Shown here: one piece after another, positions 18,039-28,053 of the stretch
Layout: each line of letters starts with the position of its first letter
Numbering within the stretch: position 1 is the first letter of the stretch
Assembly: GCF_947331445.1 (NCBI RefSeq)
Contig: NZ_CAMZOG010000010.1
Span: forward strand, 1-64,000
Direction: 5' to 3'
Length of the DNA: 64,000 nt
Source of the DNA: Parendozoicomonas sp. Alg238-R29
GTDB taxonomy: Bacteria; Pseudomonadota; Gammaproteobacteria; Pseudomonadales; Endozoicomonadaceae
Notes under the pieces: generated by a model
Told to the model about the DNA's origin: nothing
Databases searched by the model: none
Seen by the model: only the letters and a program-made list of their open reading frames with translations
Translations under genes and position numbers: made by a program

Positions 18039-19049
18039 ATGATCCGTATTGCTATTAACGGTTATGGCCGTATCGGTCGAAATGTTCTGCGTGCCCTGTA
18101 TGAGAACGGCCGCACTAACGAGTTTAAGATTGTTGCTATTAACGATCTGGGCGATGCCAAGATCAATACTCATTTGACCAAATACGACACTGTGCATGGC
18201 ACTTTCAACGCTCAAGTTGAAGGTAACGATGGCGCAATGTTTGTTAATGGCGATGAGATCAAGGTTCTCTCTGAGCGCAACCCAGGTGCACTGCCATGGG
18301 CTGACTTGAAAGTTGATGTTGTACTGGAATGTACTGGTATCTTCCGTTCCAAGGTGAAGTGCCAGCCACATCTGGATGCTGGTGCGAAGAAAGTTATTAT
18401 CTCCGCTCCTGGCGACAAAGACATTGATGGCACCGTTGTTTTCGGGGTTAACGAAGAAACTCTGTCTTCCAATATGAGTGTTATTTCCAACGCTTCCTGC
18501 ACCACCAACTGTTTAGCACCTGTTGCCAAGCCGTTGAACGAAGCTTTGGGTATCGAATCAGGCGTGATGACAACAATTCACGCTTATACTAACGACCAGG
18601 TTCTGACAGATGTTTACCACACTGACCTGTATCGTGCCCGTGCTGCCGCACTGAACATGATTCCTACCAAGACTGGTGCTGCTGCTGCAGTTGGTTTAGT
18701 TGTGCCTGAACTGAAAGGCAAAGTGGATGGTATGGCTGTGCGTGTTCCTACTGCCAACGTATCTCTGGTGGATCTGAGCTTTATTGCCAAGCGCGATACA
18801 ACTGTTGAAGAGATTAATGAGATTGTTGCTGCCGCTGCGGTTTCCAGTTCTGCCATGAAGCAAGTTCTGGCTATTAATACCCAGCCATTGGTTTCTATGG
18901 ACTTTAACCACAGCCCATTCTCTTCCAACTTTGATGCCACCCAGACTCGTGTACAGGGCCGCTTGGTTAAGGTTATGAGCTGGTACGATAACGAGTGGGG
19001 TTTCTCCAATCGTATGCTGGATACCGCCAAGGCACTGATGAATGTCTGA
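18039..19049 (+). CDS. gap: Glyceraldehyde-3-phosphate dehydrogenase
   Basis: 336 residues. It has the NAD-binding start [22 protein letters not shown], and the active site [12 protein letters not shown] with catalytic Cys154; His181 lies in [10 protein letters not shown]. The end [14 protein letters not shown] is typical. It oxidises glyceraldehyde-3-phosphate to 1,3-bisphosphoglycerate with NAD. Asp36 of the INDLGD segment fits NAD preference, though this is inference. No pgk or tkt is beside it; pyruvate kinase follows 170 bp later on the same strand after a terminator, so they are separate units. Confidence 0.96.
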   Translation: MIRIAINGYGRIGRNVLRALYENGRTNEFKIVAINDLGDAKINTHLTKYDTVHGTFNAQVEGNDGAMFVNGDEIKVLSERNPGALPWADLKVDVVLECTGIFRSKVKCQPHLDAGAKKVIISAPGDKDIDGTVVFGVNEETLSSNMSVISNASCTTNCLAPVAKPLNEALGIESGVMTTIHAYTNDQVLTDVYHTDLYRARAAALNMIPTKTGAAAAVGLVVPELKGKVDGMAVRVPTANVSLVDLSFIAKRDTTVEEINEIVAAAAVSSSAMKQVLAINTQPLVSMDFNHSPFSSNFDATQTRVQGRLVKVMSWYDNEWGFSNRMLDTAKALMNV

Positions 19050-19089
19050 TAGCACCGGTGTAAAGGTTTAAATCGAACAGTGATGTGAT

Positions 19090-19131
19090 GAGGGGAAATA
19101 GATGGACTTCCATTCTTTTCCCCTCTTTTTT
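19090..19131 (+). terminator. Rho-independent terminator after gap
   Basis: GAGGGGAAA and TTTCCCCTC arms around an inner imperfect stem (ATGGA/TCCAT), followed by a T6 run. Confidence 0.9.
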
Positions 19132-19222
19132 ATTCCCCCATAAAGACACTGATGGCTTGCCATTGGTGTCTTTGTGCTTGTTAATGAATATTCTTTATTG
19201 AGTGCCCTTCTGGAGCAGTATC

Positions 19223-20644
19223 ATGCTTAGACGTACAAAAATTGTTGCCACCCTTGGGCCTGCCAGTGAAACCCGCGAAGCTCTTGAAAAGCTCGTGGCG
19301 GCAGGCGTTGATGTTGTTCGCATGAACTTTTCTCATGGCGAGCCTGAAGAGCATATGGCTCGCGCCGAACTGGTTCGTTCTATTTCTGCAGAGCAAGGCC
19401 GTAATGTTGCGATTCTGGGGGATCTCCAAGGCCCTAAAATCCGCATCGCACGCTTTAAAGAAGGAAAGGTAAACCTGGTTCCTGGTGAGAACTTCACTTT
19501 GGACGCTGATCTGGAGAGAGATGAAGGTACCAGTCAAAGTGTGGGTATTGCTTACAAGAGCCTCCCTAATGACTGTAAGCCAAGTGATGTGCTGTTATTG
19601 GATGACGGTCGCTTGAGCCTGGAAGTTGTGAGCATTGATGGCCCACAGATTCGTTGTAAGGTACTGACTGGCGGTATCCTTTCCAATAATAAAGGTATTA
19701 ATCTGCAAGGAGGTGGTCTCTCCGCCCCAGCTCTGACTGATAAAGATAAAGAAGATATTAAGACTGCGGCCAAAATGGGTGTGGATTATCTAGCCGTGTC
19801 GTTTGTGCGCTGCAAGGAAGATCTGGAAGAAGCTCGCAAGCTGCTTATCGCTGCAGGCGGTCATGCTGCGATCCTTTCCAAGATTGAGCGCGCAGAAGTC
19901 GTTAACAATATCGATAAGTTGGAAGAAGTCATCTCTGCTTCAGACGCTATCATGGTTGCCCGTGGTGACTTGGGTGTAGAGATTGGTGACGCAGAACTGG
20001 TTGGTGTTCAGAAAGAGATGATCACTATGGCCCGTCGTCTGAACCGTCCAGTCATTACCGCGACTCAGATGATGGAATCCATGATCGAAAATTCTCTGCC
20101 AACCCGTGCAGAAGTCTTCGACGTGGCAAACGCGGTGCTGGATGGTACCGATGCCGTGATGCTTTCTGCAGAAACAGCAACCGGGCATTCTCCTCATGGT
20201 GTAGTGGAAGCAATGGGCCGTATTGCTTGTGCAGCAGAAAAGCAGCGATCTGTGACTGTTTCGCAGCATCGTATGGATCTGACCTTTGAGCGCACAGATG
20301 AGACCATTGCTATGGCAGCTATGTACGCCGCCAACCACCAGGCAGGTGTGAAAGCAATTATTTGCTTGAGTAAGTCTGGTCAGACTGCCTTATGGATGTC
20401 TCGCATTAACTCTGCACTGCCTATCTTTGCACTGAGTCGCCGTGAAGAAACAGGGCGCCGATTAGCTCTGTTTCGTGGTGTTCAGTCATTGCCGTTTGAT
20501 GTGAGCAGTGACAGCCCTGATGTGGAAGAGAGGGCTATGGAGCTGGTTGTTGCTACCGGTGGTTTCCAGAAGGGGGATAAAGTTCTACTGACTCGGGGTA
20601 GTAGTCAGGGGAATACTAATGTTCTTAAGATCTTGACTGTTTGA
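19223..20644 (+). CDS. pyk: Pyruvate kinase
   Basis: I chose ATG 19223 ([15 protein letters not shown]), with GGAG about ten bases upstream; an in-frame ATG at 19202 would add seven atypical residues. The 473-residue protein has [17 protein letters not shown], the catalytic Lys segment [17 protein letters not shown] and the metal/substrate segment [10 protein letters not shown]. It makes pyruvate and ATP from phosphoenolpyruvate. The start and length resemble the PykA (type II) enzyme. It forms a loose cluster with eno and gap. No clear terminator follows. Confidence 0.95.
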   Translation: MLRRTKIVATLGPASETREALEKLVAAGVDVVRMNFSHGEPEEHMARAELVRSISAEQGRNVAILGDLQGPKIRIARFKEGKVNLVPGENFTLDADLERDEGTSQSVGIAYKSLPNDCKPSDVLLLDDGRLSLEVVSIDGPQIRCKVLTGGILSNNKGINLQGGGLSAPALTDKDKEDIKTAAKMGVDYLAVSFVRCKEDLEEARKLLIAAGGHAAILSKIERAEVVNNIDKLEEVISASDAIMVARGDLGVEIGDAELVGVQKEMITMARRLNRPVITATQMMESMIENSLPTRAEVFDVANAVLDGTDAVMLSAETATGHSPHGVVEAMGRIACAAEKQRSVTVSQHRMDLTFERTDETIAMAAMYAANHQAGVKAIICLSKSGQTALWMSRINSALPIFALSRREETGRRLALFRGVQSLPFDVSSDSPDVEERAMELVVATGGFQKGDKVLLTRGSSQGNTNVLKILTV

Positions 20645-20957
20645 TCCTTCCTTTTGCAGGTGTGAGTACTATTCATGCCTGCTCCATATGCTTTTATGAC
20701 TTCAGTAAGGTGCTGACTGCACTGTTACGGATAAGCATGGTCATCTATTGCTGAGAGTGCTGAGAGTGCTAAGAGTATTGGTATTCCTAAAATGAGGCAG
20801 CAGTGTCCCTTATTCAACAATTGGCTGAACGTTCGGCAGCAACGTTGAATTGATAGCCTGAGATTGGCTGAATGTTCACTCCACTTTCCCCGAAGTTGCC
20901 AGATCTGTCACTTTAGTCCAGCATTCTTGTCTTATCGATCAATGTACAGGATTTGCC
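20645..20957. other. Intergenic region, 313 bp
   Basis: It contains a 9-bp direct repeat (ctgagagtg, two copies, then a variant) at 20751-20777. I see no gene. Confidence 0.5.
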
Positions 20958-23900
20958 GTGGAAGACTTGCTGCGCCACTGGTTTGGGGACAAAACATTCG
21001 GGCGGGCTGTGAATTATGCTCGAAGCGGGCGGGTATTGAAGTATCACTACGATTCCAAAGAACGCGTCCTCTCCGGTGTGATTAATGGCAGCGGCAGGAA
21101 TGTTTACACGTCTGAAATTGATTTTGAATACGACGATTTTTCTGAGCCTGTTCAGACCATTGGCGAATGCAGTTGCCCGGTAGGGGTGAGTTGCAAGCAT
21201 ATTTGTGCGGTCTTGCTGGCAGCGCTGAAAGAAGTGGGTGAAGACAAACTGCGAATCTGGATATTTGGTACAGAAAGGCCGCTATGCGCTCAAAAGGACG
21301 TCAACCACCCGCAAACTCTTGAGAATAAGTTCGGTGGTTTTTCAACGCTGGAGGCGAAGGAGCATTATGATCTCTGGTTGAGGTTTGTTACCGCCACGGC
21401 TATGGCCTCCGAGCGGGGCGTCAAGGTACCTGAGCCTGTTAAACCTCTGAATAGTGGGCGGCGCTACATACTGTATGTGTTGAATGGCCACTCTCAGGAC
21501 GAATTCAGTTTGAGTCTTCATACCAGCCAGGCGCTAAAGCGCGGTGGTCATGGCGCGTTGAGGGATTTTCGTGACTTGCAGCGACTCAGTTGGGATGACA
21601 GCCCACCCTATAGCCTCGAAGATCGCCAGTTGGTGCAGCAGATGTATGCTGCGGGTTATCTCGACCCGTTCGAGAGCCACCAATACATGTGGGGAGGGGC
21701 TTCACCGGAGATTGAAGGAAGGCCTCCAGAAGCTCTTATCAGTATCGCTCGAACAGGGCGCCTGGCATGGGGGCAGGACGAGCGTATTCCTGTTCGGCCA
21801 GTGGATGCTCTAAAGCCGAAGCTGGAATGGTATGAGCAGGGTGGCATGATGCGTTGTCGGATGGTGGCTGCCGATGGTGCCCCTGCATGCCTGATTCCCA
21901 CAGAGCCACCGCTCCTGTTGAAGGTTGATGCAGTGGAAGCCCCCAATACGCGACGTACGACCTTTATCGCGTTGATGGGGCCTGTCAGTGGTAGCCTCCC
22001 TGCCGACCTGCTGCAACATATGATAAATGCACCGGCTATTCCCCGCGATATGTTGCCTGAACTGCAGGAAGCACTTGCCCCCTTGCCAGGGTTTGACGAG
22101 GAGAATCTGCCTAAGGTTGAAGAGGTGCGCCATGTGACTCCGATACCTGTTCTGGTGTTGGATGGCGTGCCTGCTTCGGGCTCTTTATCTGGCGCCATGC
22201 CAATAACAGTGGCGCCCAGAGCCCGATTCTATTTTCAGTACGATAAGCTACGGGTTGAGTGGTGTTCCTTTCTGGATGAATTGATTGATGATAACGGGGT
22301 GCGTTATCCCCGTAACCATCAAGTTGAATCCCCCTGTGCTGACTTTATGTCTGAGCAGTTTCACAATGCCAATAAGTGGCGCTCGGAGGCAGCCTATCAG
22401 CAGGGCGATTATTGTTTGGGTTCCTTGAAATCCTGGGAGACGACGAGCAACTGGTTAGGGTTTCTGACAACCATTCCGGCCATGGAAGGCAATGGCTGGC
22501 AGGTTGAGATACACGACAGCTTCCCCTACGACCTGGTTTCTATCGACGATGATGACTGGTACGGAGAGGTCGAGGACAGCGAAGCTCAAGAAGACTGGTT
22601 TGGCCTCAAGCTGGGCATTGAGGTGGATGGTGAGAAACTTGACCTGCTGCCACTGCTTGCCAAACAGCTCAATCAGTTGCCACCTCCGGATAAGTTAGCG
22701 GCCATGAAAGACGATCTGGTGCCCATTGCCATCGGCCCTCAGCGATTTATCACGGTACCAGCAAATCGATTGCGTCTTATCGTTGTGACGTTGCTGGAGC
22801 TGTTTGGTGATCGGGGGGCCGGGGTTCGCAAAAGTCAGGCACCGATACTGGAAGAACTTGGTCGAGGCTTGGGGCTGGACTTTGCTGGCGGTGAAACACT
22901 GAAAGCGTTGGCTCGAAAGCTGAAAAGCTTCAAACGACTCAAATCTGTAAAGCCTCCAAAGATGTTTCATGCCGAGTTGCGTGATTACCAGAAAAAGGGC
23001 TTGGCTTGGTTGCAGTTTCTGCGGGAAATGGAGCTGGGCGGCATTCTGGCTGACGACATGGGGCTGGGCAAAACCGTTCAGGCTCTGGCGCATATCCAGC
23101 TGGAAAAAGAACGTTTGGCGAAGAACGGCGATATGCGACCCTGTCTTATGATTGGCCCCACCAGTTTGATGCACAACTGGCGTCGTGAAGCGGAACGGTT
23201 TGCACCAGAGCTGAAAGTGGTGGTTTACCATGGAGCGAAACGACACGAGCAGCTGAAGGATATAGGCGGCAGTGATCTGGTGTTAACCACCTACGCCTTG
23301 ATTCAGAGGGATTTTGACAAGTTGCATGAGCACCATTGGCATGTGCTGGTTCTTGATGAGTCTCAGGCCATAAAAAATCCACGGAGCAAAGCGTCGCTTT
23401 ATGTGCGGGATCTCTACGCAACTCAGCGACTCTGCATGACCGGTACACCGGTAGAGAACAATCTGGCGGAGTTATGGAGTCAGTTTGATTTTCTCATGCC
23501 CGGCTTCCTCGGCCCGAAAGACCGTTTCAGTCGTTTTTATCGCACCCCCATTGAAAGGCATGGTGATGATGACCGGCGCAAGCAGCTGGCACGGCGAGTC
23601 GCACCGTTTATGTTGCGTCGTACCAAAGAGCTGGTTGCAAAAGAGCTGCCACCGAAAACGGAAATTCTCCGAGAGTGTGAGCTCAAAGGCAGACAGCGTG
23701 ACCTGTATGAAACCGTACGCTCCGCCATGGAGAAAAAAGTGCGGGAGGAGATTCACAAAAAAGGTCTGGCCCGCAGCCAGATTATTATTCTGGATGCGCT
23801 GTTGAAAATGCGACAGGCTTGCTGTGACCCCCGGCTGGTGAAAGTCTCTCAGGCGAAAAGTGTCAAAGAGTCTGCCAAGATGGCCATGCTGTGCGAGTTG

Positions 23901-24389
23901 TTGGATGAGCTGTTTTCAGAGAATCGCAGAATTCTGATTTTCTCCCAGTTTACCTCCATGCTGGCTTTGATTGAGGAAGAGCTGAACAGGAGGAAAGTGT
24001 CGTTTGTAAAACTGACAGGGAGTACCACCGACCGTGACACGCCAGTGCAACGTTTTCAAAACGGAGATGTGCCAGTGTTCCTGATTAGCCTGAAAGCGGG
24101 AGGCTCAGGCCTCAACCTCACAGCTGCTGATACCGTGATTCATTATGATCCATGGTGGAACCCTGCCGTGGAGGATCAGGCGACAGATCGTGCCTATCGT
24201 ATAGGTCAGGATAAACCGGTGTTTGTTTATAAGTTGGTGGCTTCTGGCACGCTGGAGGAGAAAATGCTGGTGCTCAAAGAGCGCAAGAAAGCACTGGCTC
24301 AAGGGGTATATTCCGGCGGTGGACAAAAGGCTTCGGGCCTGACAGCCAAGGATCTGGATGTTTTGTTTGAGCCTTTGGCGGCGGATTGA
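20958..24389 (+). CDS. SNF2-family helicase with SWIM zinc finger
   Basis: 1143 residues from GTG 20958. A SWIM zinc-binding motif sits at residues 71-81 (C71-x-C73 ... C79-x-H81). A long central region of unclear fold (about 130-660) follows. The SNF2 ATPase starts near 670 with QKKGLAWLQFL, Walker A DDMGLGKT (about 700) and the Walker B-type DESQ box (about 800). The helicase C domain has ILIFSQFTSML, GGSGLNLTAADTVIHYDPWWNPA and DRAYRIGQ. Such proteins are ATP-driven DNA translocases; the bacterial SWIM-SNF2 type is common but its job is poorly known. It is monocistronic with a terminator about 230 bp downstream. Confidence 0.9.
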   Translation: MEDLLRHWFGDKTFGRAVNYARSGRVLKYHYDSKERVLSGVINGSGRNVYTSEIDFEYDDFSEPVQTIGECSCPVGVSCKHICAVLLAALKEVGEDKLRIWIFGTERPLCAQKDVNHPQTLENKFGGFSTLEAKEHYDLWLRFVTATAMASERGVKVPEPVKPLNSGRRYILYVLNGHSQDEFSLSLHTSQALKRGGHGALRDFRDLQRLSWDDSPPYSLEDRQLVQQMYAAGYLDPFESHQYMWGGASPEIEGRPPEALISIARTGRLAWGQDERIPVRPVDALKPKLEWYEQGGMMRCRMVAADGAPACLIPTEPPLLLKVDAVEAPNTRRTTFIALMGPVSGSLPADLLQHMINAPAIPRDMLPELQEALAPLPGFDEENLPKVEEVRHVTPIPVLVLDGVPASGSLSGAMPITVAPRARFYFQYDKLRVEWCSFLDELIDDNGVRYPRNHQVESPCADFMSEQFHNANKWRSEAAYQQGDYCLGSLKSWETTSNWLGFLTTIPAMEGNGWQVEIHDSFPYDLVSIDDDDWYGEVEDSEAQEDWFGLKLGIEVDGEKLDLLPLLAKQLNQLPPPDKLAAMKDDLVPIAIGPQRFITVPANRLRLIVVTLLELFGDRGAGVRKSQAPILEELGRGLGLDFAGGETLKALARKLKSFKRLKSVKPPKMFHAELRDYQKKGLAWLQFLREMELGGILADDMGLGKTVQALAHIQLEKERLAKNGDMRPCLMIGPTSLMHNWRREAERFAPELKVVVYHGAKRHEQLKDIGGSDLVLTTYALIQRDFDKLHEHHWHVLVLDESQAIKNPRSKASLYVRDLYATQRLCMTGTPVENNLAELWSQFDFLMPGFLGPKDRFSRFYRTPIERHGDDDRRKQLARRVAPFMLRRTKELVAKELPPKTEILRECELKGRQRDLYETVRSAMEKKVREEIHKKGLARSQIIILDALLKMRQACCDPRLVKVSQAKSVKESAKMAMLCELLDELFSENRRILIFSQFTSMLALIEEELNRRKVSFVKLTGSTTDRDTPVQRFQNGDVPVFLISLKAGGSGLNLTAADTVIHYDPWWNPAVEDQATDRAYRIGQDKPVFVYKLVASGTLEEKMLVLKERKKALAQGVYSGGGQKASGLTAKDLDVLFEPLAAD

Positions 24390-24616
24390 CAGTGAATCCA
24401 TAATCGTATGAGTTAAGGCGGGTGTTTCACGTTCGTGGGTGTGGAGTTAACACTTTCGGCTTCTGCGTGAAATTATCCTGATCGGGTTTCCTTTCTCCTT
24501 GAGGATTGCTCGCCTGAGCTGCTGTTCCTGTGCCTATTACTTGCTGGTTCTATCGGTTTTCTGGCTTGGTATTTTATGGCCTATCACGGCGTTAAGCAGT
24601 GCTTACGACTAGTTGT

Positions 24617-24656
24617 GCCGGGTAAGAGTATGTAACATACCCGGTCTTTGTTTTTT
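24617..24656 (+). terminator. Rho-independent terminator downstream of the SNF2 gene
   Basis: CCGGGTA pairs with TACCCGG around a 13-base loop, followed by a T-rich tail. It lies 230 bp after the stop; I see no gene in between. Confidence 0.75.
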
Positions 24657-24849
24657 GTGATTTTCTGACAATTTATTTCTTTGCTTTCCAGTGTGGGTGT
24701 GAGCTGGGGGGCGGTAGCGTCAGGAAAAACGCACGAAACCCCTTGCTATCAAAGACCTCGTAACGAATTCGAACATATCGATAATTGCCTAATTCTTCTT
24801 TTATCTTGTGCTCATATGCGTCCAAGGACGAATAATGAGCACAGCCGAC

Positions 24850-25170
24850 GTGAATGCACATAGCTTGATCAAACAACTTTCTGAACTTCAAGACTTCCGC
24901 CAACCTTGGAAAATCGATCATAAACTGAGTGATATTCTGTTCTCATTATCTATGCTATGACTGGTGGTGCAAAGGGTTGGGCAGAAATAGCTGATTTTGG
25001 AAAGATATGCGAACTCTGGGCGCGGTCGTTGCCTTTCGGCAGGTTGGAGATACTCCTCAGAATATAGAAGATGTCAGTGTTCGCTACTATATCAGTTCTG
25101 CAGATCTCACAGCGGAAAAGCTAGCGACAAGTGTCAGAAGTCATTGGTCTGTCGAGAATAGTCTGCACAG
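24850..25170 (+). pseudogene. ISAs1-family transposase relic, copy 1 (internally deleted)
   Basis: From GTG 24850 the frame reads NAHSLIKQLSELQDFRQPWK, the N-terminal region of ISAs1-family DDE transposases, and breaks near 24943. After a deletion the sequence jumps to the C-terminal catalytic part: LGAVVAFRQVGDTPQNIEDV, RYYISSADL, and SHWSVENSLH, with the last catalytic Glu. It stops at the second copy of the repeated block. The middle part, with the first two catalytic Asp residues, is missing. Confidence 0.85.
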
Positions 25171-25296
25171 GAAAAACGCATGAAACTCCTTGCTATCACC
25201 GGGCTCGCAACGTTTTCTAAATTAGCGATAACTGCTTAATTCTTCTTTTTTCTTGTGTTCTTATACGTCCATGGACGAATAAAGAGCACAGCCGAC

Positions 25297-25559
25297 ATGA
25301 ATGCACATAGCTTGATCAAACAACTTTCTGAACTTCAAGATTTCCGCCAACCTTGGAAAATCGATCATAAACTGAGTGATATTCTGTTGCTCGTTATCTG
25401 TGCGATGACTGGTGGTGCAAAGGGTTGGGCAGAGATAGCTGATTTTGGAAAAATTCGTGAAGATTGGCTTAAAAAAATGGGCGATTTTTCTAACGGTATT
25501 CCCTCGCATGACACAATAGAGCGTGTTGTCAGCGTTGTTAACGCCAGGGAAAACGCATG
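25297..25559 (+). pseudogene. ISAs1-family transposase relic, copy 2 (N-terminal part only)
   Basis: ATG 25297 starts a near-identical copy of the same N-terminus, intact through DILLLVICAMTGGAKGWAEI and GIPSHDTIERVV. It is then cut off by the third copy of the repeated block and ends at TGA 25559. It covers about 85 of roughly 370 expected residues. It lies 140 bp before the first polysaccharide gene. Confidence 0.85.
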
Positions 25560-25696
25560 AAAGCCCGTGCTATCACTGGCCTCAAGCAACTTGGAAAAAT
25601 TAGAACACAATTTTTTCAACTGTGGTCTTATTCGCACCTAGCGAAATTTCCAAGAGTGTTTGAAGTTTATCATATTGAATACGAGAATATAGAGAC

Positions 25697-26800
25697 ATGA
25701 ATATTGTAATTATTATTACACGTATGGATGAAATTGGAGGGGCGCAAACGCATGTTAGAGATGTTGCTATAGAACTAGTTAAGGATGGTAATAAGGTTAC
25801 TCTATTATGTGGATATACCGGTGATTTAAGTAAGCAATTAGAAAGTAAAGGGGTTGTTGTACTGAGAATCGAATCACTTGTGAGAGAAATCTCACTGTAT
25901 AGTGATCTTAAAGCATATCTGGATATAAAAGAAAGCATTAAAAATATATCCCCTGATTTGATAGCACTTCATTCATCAAAAGCTGGTCTTTTAGGTAGGC
26001 TAGCAGCTTCATCACAAAAAATACCTTCAGTATTTACAGCTCATGGTTGGTCATTTGCTGATGGGGTTCCGAAGGTTAAAAAGTTTATATACAAAAATAT
26101 TGAAAAAATTGCAGCGTCATATGGAGATAGAATAATTAATGTGTCTGAATGCGATAGGCGTTTAGCATTAAAATACAAAGTTGGGCGTGAAAGTTCACAT
26201 GTAACAATTCATAACGGCATTAAAGATCTCGCTGTCCAGTCAAAGCGAAGAAAGAAGAAATGTGATGTAATTATGCTAGTTATGGTGGCTAGGTTTTGTG
26301 ATCAAAAAGATCATGATACTCTGTTGAGGGCCTTATCTGAAATAAAAAACCTTTCATGGAATCTTATGCTTGTTGGTGGGGGTGAACGAGAGAGTGAGGT
26401 TAGAGCGTTATCTGATAGTTTGGGGTTGAGTTCTCGTGTTGAATTTATGGGGGTGTGTGAAAATGTTAGTGATATCTTAAGTAGATCTGATGTATTTGTT
26501 TTAACGTCACACTGGGAAGGTTTACCTATTTCAATAGTTGAAGCGATGCGAGTTGGTTTGCCAGTCGTAGCAAGTGATGTTGGTGGAGTTGAGGAACAAC
26601 TAAAAGAAAAATTGAGTTGGGGGTTGGTGAAGAGAGGTGACGTTGGTGATCTGAAGAGTAAATTAGAACTGCTTATAGAAGATGATGAATTGCGTTGTCA
26701 GTTGGGTGAAGAAAGTCGTGAGGTTTTTTTTGATGGTTTTAGATTTGAAAAAATGTATAGAGATATATGTGGAGTATATAGAGAGCTAGTTTCTAATTGA
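25697..26800 (+). CDS. Glycosyltransferase family 4 protein
   Basis: 367 residues with a GT-B fold pattern. The N-terminal donor-independent half starts NIVIIITRMDEIGGAQTHVRDVA. The C-terminal half has VARFCDQKDHDTLLRA, GGGERESEVR and the nucleotide-sugar-binding SHWEGLPISIVEAMRVGLPVVASDVGG-type segment (EAM, with the usual ExxG/E pair). It would add a sugar to the undecaprenyl-linked repeat unit on the cytoplasmic face. It is the first gene of a strongly AT-rich block that follows the ISAs1 relics, which suggests horizontal gain. The donor sugar is unknown. Confidence 0.85.
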   Translation: MNIVIIITRMDEIGGAQTHVRDVAIELVKDGNKVTLLCGYTGDLSKQLESKGVVVLRIESLVREISLYSDLKAYLDIKESIKNISPDLIALHSSKAGLLGRLAASSQKIPSVFTAHGWSFADGVPKVKKFIYKNIEKIAASYGDRIINVSECDRRLALKYKVGRESSHVTIHNGIKDLAVQSKRRKKKCDVIMLVMVARFCDQKDHDTLLRALSEIKNLSWNLMLVGGGERESEVRALSDSLGLSSRVEFMGVCENVSDILSRSDVFVLTSHWEGLPISIVEAMRVGLPVVASDVGGVEEQLKEKLSWGLVKRGDVGDLKSKLELLIEDDELRCQLGEESREVFFDGFRFEKMYRDICGVYRELVSN

Positions 26801-26805
26801 GTTAT

Positions 26806-28053
26806 ATGAAGGGTGTTCTTCAAAGAAAATTAAGTGCAATAATGCTTTTTTACCCTCCTCTAGAACAGTTGTTGATTCCGTTATCGTACTTTGTTTTAAC
26901 GCCAGTTTTGATTTCATACGGTGAGAGTGTGTATGGCGTGTGGGCAATACTGATAACTTTTTCTTTGTTTTCTCAGGTTGTACACTTTGGTATGAGTGCA
27001 TTAATACCGAGAAAAGTTTCACAGGAATTGGCCAGTGGGAACGAGTTAGAGCTAGAAGAATATCTGGGTGATATTCTTTCTGTCATTTTGTATGTGTCTG
27101 GAGGTTTTTTGTGTCTTCTGGCTTTAGGTTGGTTTTTGCTGGATGTTGAAGGGCGGTATTATACTTTAATTGTTTGTTTCTTCTCTATCGTCTTGTTTCA
27201 AGAAATAGATATGATTCAGGGTAATGTATTAAAAGGGATGGAGAGGTTTGGATGCAGCTTCTGGTTCGAGTTCGTATCCAGATCAATGTGGGTTCTCGTT
27301 GTGATTCTGGGGTATAAGCTTACTCTGAATATAATGTTTTCAACGGTGGCTGCTTATGCTGTAAGGGCCTTAATTAAAGCAGTATTAATGTGTGTGATAT
27401 TGGGGTTGACTCATCGTGTTTCTTTTAAAGGTTTCAAAAGGAAACTTTCTCTAATAGGAGAGTCCCGATGGATGTGGTTGCAGTTAGTGGGTGGAATAGT
27501 AGTAGCAACTGGGGACAGGTTTTTTGTGACAAGCTATTTTGGGACTGAAATTCTAAAAGATTATTTGCCATTAGTGCAATTATCCCAACTACCCTTCAAC
27601 TTGTCAGCTTCCTTTGCCCAACCCCTTCTTTCTAAAGTAGCAAGAGCGAAAGTTACAGGTACAATAATAAGTGGCCGGCTGCTAAGGGCTATATTAAGTT
27701 ATTCATGTATATGTAGTATTCCTAGTTTGTTCCTTATTTTTTCAGGGAGTACAGTACTCTCAGTTTGGTTAGGCTCTGATTATGCTGTAAATAATACAGG
27801 TAACTTTCATGTGTTAATGCTGTCTTCCCTAGGGCTTTCTGTTTTGGCTCCTTTGCATTTTTCTTTAATAGGGTTTCAGGAGGATAGATTCGTTTCATTG
27901 GTTAATGTTAGTGCTGGTTTTTCATATCTAATAGCTATACTCGCGGCTGTACCCTTTGGCTTGGTTGCAGTTTGTTTGGCAAAAATCACTTATCCAATTT
28001 TTCAGCTTGTTTATTTGTTGAAGTTTTTTCATTTTTTTAGAGACAATAAATGA
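26806..28053 (+). CDS. Wzx-like flippase (polysaccharide transporter family)
   Basis: I chose ATG 26806; a TTG at 26797 in the same frame overlaps the upstream stop. About 415 residues with 11-12 hydrophobic helices and few charged residues between them, typical of MATE/PST-type flippases that move lipid-linked repeat units across the inner membrane. It has GDRFFVTSYFG in the middle, as in many O-antigen flippases. Sequence identity in this family is low, so the call rests on topology and on position between glycosyltransferase genes and a polymerase-like gene. It overlaps the next gene by ATGA. Confidence 0.75.
   Translation: MKGVLQRKLSAIMLFYPPLEQLLIPLSYFVLTPVLISYGESVYGVWAILITFSLFSQVVHFGMSALIPRKVSQELASGNELELEEYLGDILSVILYVSGGFLCLLALGWFLLDVEGRYYTLIVCFFSIVLFQEIDMIQGNVLKGMERFGCSFWFEFVSRSMWVLVVILGYKLTLNIMFSTVAAYAVRALIKAVLMCVILGLTHRVSFKGFKRKLSLIGESRWMWLQLVGGIVVATGDRFFVTSYFGTEILKDYLPLVQLSQLPFNLSASFAQPLLSKVARAKVTGTIISGRLLRAILSYSCICSIPSLFLIFSGSTVLSVWLGSDYAVNNTGNFHVLMLSSLGLSVLAPLHFSLIGFQEDRFVSLVNVSAGFSYLIAILAAVPFGLVAVCLAKITYPIFQLVYLLKFFHFFRDNK

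Larger units (their letters stand above)
24721..25576 (+). repeat. Three direct copies of a ~30-bp block bounding ISAs1 relics
   Basis: A block beginning caggaaaaacgca-gaaa and continuing cc-tgctatca lies at 24721-24750, 25168-25197 and 25545-25576. The first two copies precede transposase N-terminal fragments by the same distance (about 100 bp). The second and third directly follow truncated transposase ends. They are probably element ends, or joints of recombination between copies. Confidence 0.75.
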
